From Absidia repens (taxonomy: Eukaryota > Mucoromycota > Mucoromycetes > Mucorales > Cunninghamellaceae): DNA of 64,000 nucleotides. The notes under the pieces are model-generated. The model was not told where the DNA came from, searched no databases, and was given only the letters and a program-made list of their open reading frames with translations. The DNA is taken from positions 496,001 to 560,000 of the forward strand of contig MCGE01000018.1 in assembly GCA_002105175.1 (NCBI GenBank), in the 5' to 3' direction. Of the stretch, positions 34,801-48,106 are shown in pieces (the stretch's first letter is position 1; every line of letters begins with the position of its first letter). A program made the position numbers and the translations under genes.

Positions 34801-37800
34801 TTTGATGGGGGTTTTTTATTATTATTTTTTATTGGTTTGGAAAACCTATAGCAGGTATTACTACATTTGGAAGGCTCTCCCGGCGCTTTTTTAGCGGATT
34901 TCCATGTTTTTTTAGCGGTATGGCGGGGTATTTCTGTGTGTGTATGGGGATATTGGATGGGGGGAAAAAAAAAAAAAATGGTATGAGTAGAAGGAGTATG
35001 TGACTAGAAAGCGGATCCAAGCAAACGTGGATGCCAAGTATGTGTGTGGTTGAATGGTGGGCAATAATGTAGAGGCGGTTATTATGGCTGTAGGCTTTAG
35101 CTGTGAGCTTATAGGCGTAAACTTTGGGGCATTGTGCAATTAATTGTACGATAGATGGATGGTTGGTTTGGTGGCAAAAAATGATTGTATAATATTTCTA
35201 AGGATGCATGGAAAATTTGAAGTTGAACGGTTTCGTAGTTCGTTTTATATAAAGCGAAGAAGAGTATATTGCAGGTTAATTGGATTTTGCAGGCTGTAAA
35301 GCCAGATGGGTGTGAATTCAACCGCCGCCGCCGGCAGTCTGGATTGTTGATCCAAAAAAAAAAAAATTGGGAGCGCAAATCCAAAAAAAAAAAAAAAAAA
35401 AAAAAAGACAAGTCAACGGGAATGAGCCAACATCTGTTCACTGTTTTTGGCTCATTGTGGACCTGGTGGCTTTGGCTTTCTGTTAGAAATAGTTTAGAAG
35501 GGTTTTAGAAAAGGGATTGCAAGAGACATGGGGAAACCCTTTCATTTTGATTGTAGAATCTTGGGGAAATGTCTTGATTAGCTTAGTACATGTGTATATC
35601 TCTTTTCTTCAATAAAACATATCTCTGCTTCATTAAACCTTGTCTTTGTTTGAAATAAATGATTGTTTAAGCTTCATTAGAAGTTTGGAGATCCCCTTTT
35701 ATAGAGATCCCTTTTAGAAATCCTTTTTTATCGTACATCGTTCCTTCTTCTACACCATTCATCAAGTTTAGCATCTCTCTCAGCTACTGTTAGCGGCCCC
35801 CTATTTTTACATCTTCTTTCCTATTAGTATAGTATTGACTACGTATCATTATTCAATAAAAGCTTTTTTATTTTGCAATAAACAATGGAATGGCAAAGCT
35901 ATTCTATGTGACAGGCTATTGTACATACTATTCTATTGCGGTAGACTATTCTATTGCGGTACACTGTCTGTGTTTGATGGGGGTTTTTTTATTATTATTT
36001 TTTATTGGTTTGGAAAACCTATAGCAGGTATTACTACTTTGGAAGGCTCTCCCGGCGCTTTTTTAGCGGATTTCCATGTTTTTTTAGCGGTATGGCGGGG
36101 TATTTCTGTGTGTGTATGGGGATATTGGATGGGGGGAAAAAAAAAAAAAATGGTATGAGTAGAAGGAGTATGTGACTAGAAAGCGGATCCAAGCAAACGT
36201 GGATGTCCAAGTATGTGTGTGGTTGAATGGTGGGCAATAATGTAGAGGCGGTTATTATGGCTGTAGGCTTTAGCTGTGAGCTTATAGGCGTAAACTTTGG
36301 GGCATTGTGCAATTAATTGTATGAAGATGGATGGTTGGTTTGGTGGCAAAAAATGATTGTATAATATTTCTAAAGATGCATGGAAAATTTGAAGTTGAAC
36401 GGTTTCGTAGTTCGTTTTATATAAAGCGAAGAAGAGTATATTGCAGGTTAATTGGATTTTGCAGGCTGTAAAGCCAGATGGGTGTGAATTCAACCGCCGC
36501 CGCCGGCAGTCTGGATTGTTGATCCAAAAAAAAAAAATGGGAGCGCAAATCCAAAAAAAAAAAAAAAAAAAAAAAGACAAGTCAACGGGAATGAGCCAAC
36601 ATCTGTTCACTGTTTTTGGCTCATTGTGGACCTGGTGGCTTTGGCTTTCTGTTTAGAAATAGTTTAGAAGGGTTTTAGAAAAGGGATTTCAAGAACATGG
36701 GGAAACCCTTTCATTTTGATTCTAGAATCTTGGGGAAATGTCTTGATTAGCTTAGTACATGTATATGTCTCTTTTCTTCAATAAAACATATATCTGCTTC
36801 ATTAAACCTTGTCTTTGTTTGAAATAAATGATTGTTTAAGCTTCATTAGAAGTTTGGAGATCGCCATTTATAGAGATCCCTTTTAGAAATCACTTTTTTA
36901 TCGTACATCGTTCCTTCTTCTACACCATTCATCAAGTTTAGCATCTCTCTCAGCTACTATTAGCGGCCGCCTATTTTTACATCTTCTTTCCTATTAGTAT
37001 AGTATTGACTACGTATCATTATTCAATAAAAGCTTTTTTATTTTGCAATGAACAATGGAATGGCAAAGCTATTCTACTGTGACAGGCTATTGTACATACT
37101 ATTCTACTGTGATAGGCTATTCTATTGCGGTACACTGTCTGTGTTTGATGGGGGTTTTTTTATTATTTTTTATTGGTTTGGAAAGCCTATAGCAGGTATT
37201 ACTACTTTGGAAGGCTCTCCCGGCGCTTTTTTAGCGGATTTCCATGTTTTTTTAGCGGTATGGCGGGGTATTTCTGTGTGTGTATGGGGATATTGGATGG
37301 GGGGAAAAAAAAAAAAAATGGTATGAGTAGAAGGAGTATGTGACTAGAAAGCGGATCCAAGCAAACGTGGATGTCCAAGTATGTGTGTGGTTGAATGGTG
37401 GGCAATAATGTAGAGGCGGTTATTATGGCTGTAGGCTTTAGCTGTGAGCTTATAGGCGTAAACTTTGGGGCATTGTGCAATTAATTGTATGAGAGATGGA
37501 TGGTTGGTTTGGTGGCAAAAAATGATTGTATAATATTTCTAAGATGCATGGAAAATTTGAAGTTGAACGGTTTCGTAGTTCGTTTTATATAAAGCGAAGA
37601 AGAGTATATTGCAGGTTAATTGGATTTTGCAGGCTGTAAAGCCAGATGGGTGTGAATTCAACCGCCGCCGCCGGCAGTCTGGATTGTTGATCCAAAAAAA
37701 AAAAATGGGAGCGCAAATCCAAAAAAAAAAAAAAAAAAAAAAGACAAGTCAACGGGAATGAGCCAACATCTGTTCACTGTTTTTGGCTCATTGTGGACCT

Positions 37801-40800
37801 GGTGGCTTTGGCTTTCTGTTTAGAAATAGTTTAGAAGGGTTTTAGAAAAGGGATTTCAAGAACATGGGGAAACCCTTTCATTTTGATTTAGAATCTTGGG
37901 GAAATGTCTTGATTAGCTTAGTACATGTATATGTCTCTTTTCTTCAATAAAACATATATCTGCTTCATTAAACCTTGTCTTTGTTTGAAATAAATGATTG
38001 TTTAAGCTTCATTAGAAGTTTGGAGATCGCCATTTATAGAGATCCCTTTTAGAAATCCTTTTTTATCGTACATCGTTCCTTCTTCTACACCATTCATCAA
38101 GTTTAGCATCTCTCTCAGCTACTATTAGCGGCCGCCTATTTTTACATCTTCTTTCCTATTAGTATAGTATTGACTACGTATCATTATTCAATAAAAGCTT
38201 TTTTATTTTGCAATGAACAATGGAATGGCAAAGCTATTCTACTGTGACAGGCTATTGTACATACTATTCTACTGTGATAGGCTATTCTATTGCGGTACAC
38301 TGTCTGTGTTTGATGGGGGTTTTTTATTATTATTTATTGGTTTGGAAAGCCTATAGCAGGTATTACTACTTTGGAAGGCTCTCCCGGCGCTTTTTTAGCG
38401 GATTTCCATGTTTTTTTAGCGGTATGGCGGGGTATTTCTGTGTGTGTATGGGGATATTGGATGGGGGAAAAAAAAAAAAAATGGTATGAGTAGAAGGAGT
38501 ATGTGACTAGAAAGCGGATCCAAGCAAACGTGGATGTCCAAGTATGTGTGTGGTTGAATGGTGGGCAATAATGTAGAGGCGGTTATTATGGCTGTAGGCT
38601 TTAGCTGTGAGCTTATAGGCGTAAACTTTGGGGCATTGTGCAATTAATTGTATGAGAGATGGATGGTTGGTTTGGTGGCAAAAAATGATTGTATAATATT
38701 TCTAAAGATGCATGGAAAATTTGAAGTTGAACGGTTTCGTAGTTCGTTTTATATAAAGCGAAGAAGAGTATATTGCAGGTTAATTGGATTTTGCAGGCTG
38801 TAAAGCCAGATGGGTGTGAATTCAACCGCCGCCGCCGGCAGTCTGGATTGTTGATCCAAAAAAAAAAAATGGGAGCGCAAATCCAAAAAAAAAAAAAAAA
38901 AAAAAAGACAAGTCAACGGGAATGAGCCAACATCTGTTCACTGTTTTTGGCTCATTGTGGACCTGGTGGCTTTGGCTTTCTGTTTAGAAATAGTTTAGAA
39001 GGGTTTTAGAAAAGGGATTTCAAGAACATGGGGAAACCCTTTCATTTTGATTCTAGAATCTTGGGGAAATGTCTTGATTAGCTTAGTACATGTATATGTC
39101 TCTTTTCTTCAATAAAACATATATCTGCTTCATTAAACCTTGTCTTTGTTTGAAATAAATGATTGTTTAAGCTTCATTAGAAGTTTGGAGATCGCCATTT
39201 ATAGAGATCCCTTTTAGAAATCACTTTTTTATCGTACATCGTTCTTCTTCTACACCATTCATCAAGTTTAGCATCTCTCTCAGCTACTATTAGCGGCCGC
39301 CTATTTTTACATCTTCTTTCCTATTAGTATAGTATTGACTACGTATCATTATTCAATAAAAGCTTTTTTATTTTGCAATGAACAATGGAATGGCAAAGCT
39401 ATTCTACTGTGACAGGCTATTGTACATACTATTCTACTGTGATAGGCTATTCTATTGCGGTACACTGTCTGTGTTTGATGGGGGTTTTTTATTATTTTTA
39501 TTGGTTTGGAAAGCCTATAGCAGGTATTACTACTTTTGGAAGGCTCTCCCGGCGCTTTTTTAGCGGATTTCCATGTTTTTTTAGCGGTATGGCGGGGTAT
39601 TTCTGTGTGTGTATGGGGATATTGGATGGGGGAAAAAAAAAAAAAAAATGGTATGAGTAGAAGGAGTATGTGACTAGAAAGCGGATCCAAGCAAACGTGG
39701 ATGTCCAAGTATGTGTGTGGTTGAATGGTGGGCAATAATGTAGAGGCGGTTATTATGGCTGTAGGCTTTAGCTGTGAGCTTATAGGCGTAAACTTTGGGG
39801 CATTGTGCAATTAATTGTATGAGAGATGGATGGTTGGTTTGGTGGCAAAAAATGATTGTATAATATTTCTAAAGATGCATGGAAAATTTGAAGTTGAACG
39901 GTTTCGTAGTTCGTTTTATATAAAGCGAAGAAGAGTATATTGCAGGTTAATTGGATTTTGCAGGCTGTAAAGCCAGATGGGTGTGAATTCAACCGCCGCC
40001 GCCGGCAGTCTGGATTGTTGATCCAAAAAAAAAAAATGGGAGCGCAAATCCAAAAAAAAAAAAAAAAAAAAAAAGACAAGTCAACGGGAATGAGCCAACA
40101 TCTGTTCACTGTTTTTGGCTCATTGTGGACCTGGTGGCTTTGGCTTTCTGTTTAGAAATAGTTTAGAAGGGTTTTGAAAAGGGATTTCAAGAACATGGGG
40201 AAACCCTTTCATTTTGATTCTAGAATCTTGGGGAAATGTCTTGATTAGCTTAGTACATGTATATGTCTCTTTTCTTCAATAAAACATATATCTGCTTCAT
40301 TAAACCTTGTCTTTGTTTGAAATAAATGATTGTTTAAGCTTCATTAAAGTTTGGAGATCGCCATTTATAGAGATCCCTTTTAGAAATCACTTTTTTATCG
40401 TACATCGTTCTTCTTCTACACCATTCATCAAGTTTAGCATCTCTCTCAGCTACTATTAGCGGCCGCCTATTTTTACATCTTCTTTCCTATTAGTATAGTA
40501 TTGACTACGTATCATTATTCAATAAAAGCTTTTTTATTTTGCAATGAACAATGGAATGGCAAAGCTATTCTACTGTGACAGGCTATTGTACATACTATTC
40601 TACTGTGATAGGCTATTCTATTGCGGTACACTGTCTATGTTTGATGGGGGGTTTTTTTATTATTTTTTATTGGTTTGGAAAGCCTATAGCAGGTATTACT
40701 ACTTTTGGAAGGCTCTCCCGGCGCTTTTTTAGCGGATTTCCATGTTTTTTTAGCGGTATGGCGGGGTATTTCTGTGTGTGTATGGGGATATTGGATGGGG

Positions 40801-43800
40801 GAAAAAAAAAAAAAAATGGTATGAGTAGAAGGAGTATGTGACTAGAAAGCGGATCCAAGCAAACGTGGATGTCCAAGTATGTGTGTGGTTGAATGGTGGG
40901 CAATAATGTAGAGGCGGTTATTATGGCTGTAGGCTTTAGCTGTGAGCTTATAGGCGTAAACTTTGGGCATTGTGCAATTAATTGTATGAGAGATGGATGG
41001 TTGGTTTGGTGGCAAAAAATGATTGTATAATATTTCTAAAGATGCATGGAAAATTTGAAGTTGAACGGTTTCGTAGTTCGTTTTATATAAAGCGAAGAAG
41101 AGTATATTGCAGGTTAATTGGATTTTGCAGGCTGTAAAGCCAGATGGGTGTGAATTCAACCGCCGCCGCCGGCAGTCTGGATTGTTGATCCAAAAAAAAA
41201 AAAATGGGAGCGCAAATCCAAAAAAAAAAAAAAAAAAAAAAAAGACAAGTCAACGGGAATGAGCCAACATCTGTTCACTGTTTTTGGCTCATTGTGGACC
41301 TGGTGGCTTTGGCTTTCTGTTTAGAAATAGTTTAGAAGGGTTTTAGAAAAGGGATTTCAAGAACATGGGGAAACCCTTTCATTTTGATTCTAGAATCTTG
41401 GGGAAATGTCTTGATTAGCTTAGTACATGTATATGTCTCTTTTCTTCAATAAAACATATATCTGCTTCATTAAACCTTGTCTTTGTTTGAAATAAATGAT
41501 TGTTTAAGCTTCATTAGAAGTTTGGAGATCGCCATTTATAGAGATCCCTTTTAGAAATCACTTTTTTATCGTACATCGTTCCTTCTTCTACACCATTCAT
41601 CAAGTTTAGCATCTCTCTCAGCTACTATTAGCGGCCGCCTATTTTTACATCTTCTTTCCTATTAGTATAGTATTGACTACGTATCATTATTCAATAAAAG
41701 CTTTTTTATTTTGCAATGAACAATGGAATGGCAAAGCTATTCTACTGTGACAGGCTATTGTACATACTATTCTACTGTGATAGGCTATTCTATTGCGGTA
41801 CACTGTCTGTGTTTGATGGGGGTTTTTTATTATTATTTATTATTGGTTTGGAAAGCCTATAGCAGGTATTACTACTTTTGGAAGGCTCTCCCGGCGCTTT
41901 TTTAGCGGATTTCCATGTTTTTTTAGCGGTATGGGGGGTATTTCTGTGTGTGTATGGGGATATTGGATGGGGAAAAAAAAAAAAAAAAAATGGTATGAGT
42001 AGAAGGAGTATGTGACTAGAAAGCGGATCCAAGCAAACGTGGATGTCCAAGTATGTGTGTGGTTGAATGGTGGGCAATAATGTAGAGGCGGTTATTATGG
42101 CTGTAGGCTTTAGCTGTGAGCTTATAGGCGTAAACTTTGGGCATTGTGCAATTAATTGTATGAGAGATGGATGGTTGGTTTGGTGGCAAAAAATGATTGT
42201 ATAATATTTCTAAAGATGCATGGAAAATTTGAAGTTGAACGGTTTCGTAGTTCGTTTTATATAAAGCGAAGAAGAGTATATTGCAGGTTAATTGGATTTT
42301 GCAGGCTGTAAAGCCAGATGGGTGTGAATTCAACCGCCGCCGCCGGCAGTCTGGATTGTTGATCCAAAAAAAAAAAAATGGGAGCGCAAATCCAAAAAAA
42401 AAAAAAAAAAAAAAAAAAAGACAAGTCAACGGGAATGAGCCAACATCTGTTCACAGTTTTTGGCTCATTGTGGACCTGGTGGTTTTGGCTTTCTGTTTAG
42501 AAATAGTTTAGAAGGGTTTTAGAAAAGGGATTTCAAGAACATGGGGAAACCCTTTCATTTTGATTCTAGAATCTTGGGGAAATGTCTTGATTAGCTTAGT
42601 ACATGTATATGTCTCTTTTCTTCAATAAAACATATATCTGCTTCCTTAAACCTTGTCTTTGTTTGAAATAAATGATTGTTTAAGCTTCATTAGAAGTTTG
42701 GAGATCGCCATTTATAGAGATCCCTTTTAGAAATCACTTTTTTATCGTACATCGTTCCTTCTTCTACACCATTCATCAAGTTTAGCATCTCTCTCAGCTA
42801 CTATTAGCGGCCGCCTATTTTTACATCTTCTTTCCTATTAGTATAGTATTGACTACGTATCATTATTCAATAAAAGCTTTTTTATTTTGCAATGAACAAT
42901 GGAATGGCAAAGCTATTCTACTGTGACAGGCTATTGTACATACTATTCTACTGTGATAGGCTATTCTATTGCGGTACACTGTCTGTGTTTGATGGGGGTT
43001 TTTTATTATTATTTATTTATTGGTTTGGAAAGCCTATAGCAGGTATTACTACTTTTGGAAGGCTCCCCGGCGCTTTTTTAGCGGATTTCCATGTTTTTTT
43101 AGCGGTATGGAGGGGTATTTCTGTGTGTGTATGGGGATATTGGATGGGGAAAAAAAAAAAAAAAAAAATGGTATGAGTAGAAGGAGTATGTGACTAGAAA
43201 GCGGATCCAAGCAAACGTGGATGTCCAAGTATGTGTGTGGTTGAATGGTGGGCAATAATGTAGAGGCGGTTATTATGGCTGTAGGCTTTAGCTGTGAGCT
43301 TATAGGCGTAAACTTTAGAGCATTGTGCAATTAATTGTATGAGAGATGGATGGATGGTTTGGTGGCAAAAAATGATTGTATAATATTTCTAAAGATGCAT
43401 GGAAAATTTGAAGTTGAACGGTTTCGTAGTTCGTTTTATATAAAGCGAAGAAGAGTATATTGCAGGTTAATTGGATTTTGCAGGCTGTAAAGCCAGATGG
43501 GTGTGAATTCAACCGCCGCCGCCGGCAGTCTGGATTGTTGATCCAAAAAAAAAAAAATGGGAGCGCAAATCCAAAAAAAAAAAAAAAAAAAAAAAAAAAG
43601 ACAAGTCAACGGGAATGAGCCAACATCTGTTCACAGTTTTTGGCTCATTGTGGACCTGGTGGTTTTGGCTTTCTGTTTAGAAATAGTTTAGAAGGGTTTT
43701 AGAAAAGGGATTTCAAGAAGCATGGGGAAACCCTTTCATTTTGATTCTAGAATCTTGGGGAAATGTCTTGATTAGCTTAGTACATGTATATGTCTCTTTT

Positions 43801-46800
43801 CTTCAATAAAACATATATCTGCTTCCTTAAACCTTGTCTTTGTTTGAAATAAATGTTTGTTTAAGCTTCATTAGAAGTTTGGAGATCGCCATTTATAGAG
43901 ATCCCTTTTAGAAATCACTTTTTTATCGTACATCGTTCCTTCTTCTACACCATTCATCAAGTTTAGCATCTCTCTCAGCTACTATTAGCGGCCGCCTATT
44001 TTTACATCTTCTTTCCTATTAGTATAGTATTGACTACGTATCATTATTCAATAAAAGCTTTTTTATTTTGCAATGAACAATGGAATGGCAAAGCTATTCT
44101 ACTGTGACAGGCTATTGTACATACTATTCTACTGTGATAGGCTATTCTATTGCGGTACACTGTCTGTGTTTGATGGGGGTTTTTTTATTATTATTTATTT
44201 ATTGGTTTGGAAAGCCTATAGCAGGTATTACTACTTTTGGAAGGCTCCCCGGCGCTTTTTTAGCGGATTTCCATGTTTTTTTAGCGGTATGGAGGGGTAT
44301 TTCTGTGTGTGTATGGGGATATTGGATGGGAAAAAAAAAAAAAAAAAAAAATGGTATGAGTAGAAGGAGTATGTGACTAGAAAGCGGATCCAAGCAAACG
44401 TGGATGTCCAAGTATGTGTGTGGTTGAATGGTGGGCAATAATGTAGAGGCGGTTATTATGGCTGTAGGCTTTAGCTGTGAGCTTATAGGCGTAAACTTTA
44501 GAGCATTGTGCAATTAATTGTATGAGAGATGGATGGATGGTTTGGTGGCAAAAAATGATTGTATAATATTTCTAAAGATGCATGGAAAATTTGAAGTTGA
44601 ACGGTTTCGTAGTTCGTTTTATATAAAGCGAAGAAGAGTATATTGCAGGTTAATTGGATTTTGCAGGCTGTAAAGCCAGATGGGTGTGAATTCAACCGCC
44701 GCCGCCGGCAGTCTGGATTGTTGATCCAAAAAAAAAAAAAATGGGAGCGCAAATCCAAAAAAAAAAAAAAAAAAAAAAAAAAAGACAAGTCAACGGGAAT
44801 GAGCCAACATCTGTTCACAGTTTTTGGCTCATTGTGGACCTGGTGGTTTTGGCTTTCTGTTTAGAAATAGTTTAGAAGGGTTTTAGAAAAGGGATTTCAA
44901 GAAGCATGGGGAAACCCTTTCATTTTGATTCTAGAATCTTGGGGAAATGTCTTGATTAGCTTAGTACATGTATATGTCTCTTTTCTTCAATAAAACATAT
45001 ATCTGCTTCCTTAAACCTTGTCTTTGTTTGAAATAAATGTTTGTTTAAGCTTCATTAGAAGTTTGGAGATCGCCATTTATAGAGATCCCTTTTAGAAATC
45101 ACTTTTTTATCGTACATCGTTCCTTCTTCTACACCATTCATCAAGTTTAGCATCTCTCTCAGCTACTATTAGCGGCCGCCTATTTTTACATCTTCTTTCC
45201 TATTAGTATAGTATTGACTACGTATCATTATTCAATAAAAGCTTTTTTATTTTGCAATGAACAATGGAATGGCAAAGCTATTCTACTGTGACAGGCTATT
45301 GTACATACTATTCTACTGTGATAGGCTATTCTATTGCGGTACACTGTCTGTGTTTGATGGGGGTTTTTTTATTATTATTTATTTATTGGTTTGGAAAGCC
45401 TATAGCAGGTATTACTACTTTTGGAAGGCTCCCCGGCGCTTTTTTAGCGGATTTCCATGTTTTTTTAGCGGTATGGAGGGGTATTTCTGTGTGTGTATGG
45501 GGATATTGGATGGGGAAAAAAAAAAAAAAAAAAAATGGTATGAGTAGAAGGAGTATGTGACTAGAAAGCGGATCCAAGCAAACGTGGATGTCCAAGTATG
45601 TGTGTGGTTGAATGGTGGGCAATAATGTAGAGGCGGTTATTATGGCTGTAGGCTTTAGCTGTGAGCTTATAGGCGTAAACTTTAGAGCATTGTGCAATTA
45701 ATTGTATGAGAGATGGATGGATGGTTTGGTGGCAAAAAATGATTGTATAATATTTCTAAAGATGCATGGAAAATTTGAAGTTGAACGGTTTCGTAGTTCG
45801 TTTTATATAAAGCGAAGAAGAGTATATTGCAGGTTAATTGGATTTTGCAGGCTGTAAAGCCAGATGGGTGTGAATTCAACCGCCGCCGCCGGCAGTCTGG
45901 ATTGTTGATCCAAAAAAAAAAAAAAAATGGGAGCGCAAATCCAAAAAAAAAAAAAAAAAAAAAAAAAAAGACAAGTCAACGGGAATGAGCCAACATCTGT
46001 TCACAGTTTTTGGCTCATTGTGGACCTGGTGGTTTTGGCTTTCTGTTTAGAAATAGTTTAGAAGGGTTTTAGAAAAGGGATTTCAAGAAGCATGGGGAAA
46101 CCCTTTCATTTTGATTCTAGAATCTTGGGGAAATGTCTTGATTAGCTTAGTACATGTATATGTCTCTTTTCTTCAATAAAACATATATCTGCTTCCTTAA
46201 ACCTTGTCTTTGTTTGAAATAAATGTTTGTTTAAGCTTCATTAGAAGTTTGGAGATCGCCATTTATAGAGATCCCTTTTAGAAATCACTTTTTTATCGTA
46301 CATCGTTCCTTCTTCTACACCATTCATCAAGTTTAGCATCTCTCTCAGCTACTATTAGCGGCCGCCTATTTTTACATCTTCTTTCCTATTAGTATAGTAT
46401 TGACTACGTATCATTATTCAATAAAAGCTTTTTTATTTTGCAATGAACAATGGAATGGCAAAGCTATTCTACTGTGACCGGCTATTGTACATACTATTCT
46501 ACTGTGATAGGCTATTCTATTGCGGTACACTGTCTGTGTTTGATGGGGGTTTTTTTATTATTATTTATTTATTGGTTTGGAAAGCCTATAGCAGGTATTA
46601 CTACTTTTGGAAGGATCCCCGGCGCTTTTTTAGCGGATTTCCATGTTTTTTTAGCGGTATGGAGGGGTATTTCTGTGTGTGTATGGGGATATTGGATGGG
46701 AAAAAAAAAAAAAAAAAAAAATGGTATGAGTAGAAGGAGTATGTGACTAGAAAGCGGATCCAAGCAAACGTGGATGTCCAAGTATGTGTGTGGTTGAATG

Positions 46801-47189
46801 GTGGGCAATAATGTAGAGGCGGTTATTATGGCTGTAGGCTTTAGCTGTGAGCTTATAGGCGTAAACTTTAGAGCATTGTGCAATTAATTGTATGAGAGAT
46901 GGATGGATGGTTTGGTGGCAAAAAATGATTGTATAATATTTCTAAAGATGCATGGAAAATTTGAAGTTGAACGGTTTCGTAGTTCGTTTTATATAAAGCG
47001 AAGAAGAGTATATTGCAGGTTAATTGGATTTTGCAGGCTGTAAAGCCAGATGGGTGTGAATTCAACCGCCGCCGCCGGCAGTCTGGATTGTTGATCCAAA
47101 AAAAAAAAAAAATGGGAGCGCAAATCCAAAAAAAAAAAAAAAAAAAAAAAAAAAAGACAAGTCAACGGGAATGAGCCAACATCTGTTCA

Positions 47190-47610
47190 CTGTTTTGGGT
47201 TCGTTGTGGACCTGGTGGCCTTGGCTTTCTGTTAGAACTAGTTAGAAGGGCTTTAGAATAAGGATTTAAACGTCATTAGAAGTTTACAGATCCCTATGTT
47301 TGCTTCAATGATGTGTGTTTAAAAGATCAGTAGAAATTTGCAGATCCCCTTTGGAGATCCGTTTTTCTTGTACTGTATACTAGCTCCTAGATTTTTTTCC
47401 TTTAGTATAATCTTGACTATGATGATTCAATAAAAATTCTTTTATTTTGCAATGAACAATGGGTGATAAAGCTATTCTACTGTGGTAGACTAAACTGCAT
47501 ACTAATGTACAGTACATACTATTCAACTGTGGTAGTCTGTTCTACATACTATTCTTGTTTGGTACTCTATCCCTATAGTGTGGTGATCTATTTTCCAAAC
47601 CAATTTTGTA
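47190..47610 (+). repeat. degenerate terminal unit of the array
   Basis: After gttcactgttttgg the sequence still follows the unit (tggacctggtgg, aggg(c)ttttag, cattagaagttt, gagatccgttttt, ttgactatgatgattcaataaaa, ttttattttgcaatgaacaatgg, gctattctactgtgg) but with many substitutions and deletions of several hundred bases. It ends in unrelated sequence near 47610. Confidence 0.75.
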
Positions 47611-48106
47611 CGGTAAATGCTTCTACTGTACTACTGCACAAAGTGTCAAATATGAGACGTACTGTATGCTGTTTGTTGGATATAGTGTTTTTGTGTAAGA
47701 AAATAAAGACGTAAGAAATAAGTGAGATTCTTTGATATCTTTATTTTAATATTGATGTTGATAATAAAAATAAAAATAAAATACTAGAGACTATTTATAC
47801 AAAATAAAAATGAAATAATGTTTAAGATCGGGTAATCTATGATATTGGTTGTTTGATCATGATTGGTGTTAATACAATTGGAACTAGTAAGAAAACTTTT
47901 TCATTGGTTTTCTTATAAGGATTATAAATCATATCATAATGATTACAAATAAAAATAATCATGATAAGTGTATGTTCATATCTTGTATAGAGATCATTGG
48001 TTTGGTTTTTGAAATGGATAAATGACTAACTGGTACCTGAATTTATTCAAATGCCGCTCTGCTTATTATTCAGGCAAAACATTTTTATTCATGATACGAC
48101 ACTGTT
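47611..48106. other. spacer between array and LTR cluster
   Basis: AT-rich spacer of about 500 bp with aataaaaataaaaataaaa repeats near 47763. No gene seen. Confidence 0.5.

Larger units (their letters stand above)
30171..47610 (+). repeat. tandem array of about 1.18-kb units (15 copies, last one degenerate)
   Basis: Fifteen head-to-tail copies. Units begin (at ggcgcttttttagcgg) at 30171, 31361, 32544, 33711, 34882, 36054, 37222, 38386, 39551, 40720, 41893, 43069, 44251, 45435 and 46621. The spacing of the ccgccgccgccgg landmark is 1,164-1,186 bp. Each unit contains, in order: twin tttttagcgg boxes, (tg)n and a G/A run, gcggatccaagcaaacgtgg, TATATAAAG, a GC island, two A tracts each preceded by atcc, two AATAAA-type signals, a GCGGCCGC site (lost in units 3-5), a third AATAAAA, and short subrepeats of ctattctactgtga. 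Frames of 60-140 codons occur but are broken by homopolymer length changes, so I call it non-coding. It could be a centromeric or subtelomeric satellite or an array of short Pol II transcripts. The family name is unknown to me. Confidence 0.95.

Noticed and set aside
31184..46746. Repeated 60-145-codon open frames in the array on both strands (for example starting MNNGMAKLFYCDRLLY or MHNALKFTPISSQLKP)
   Set aside because: They start and end at different places in each unit because A-tract lengths change, and both strands are open over the same DNA. No domain or start context is conserved.
30171..47610. Array as an rDNA spacer or 5S cluster
   Set aside because: No rRNA or 5S sequence is present in or next to any unit.
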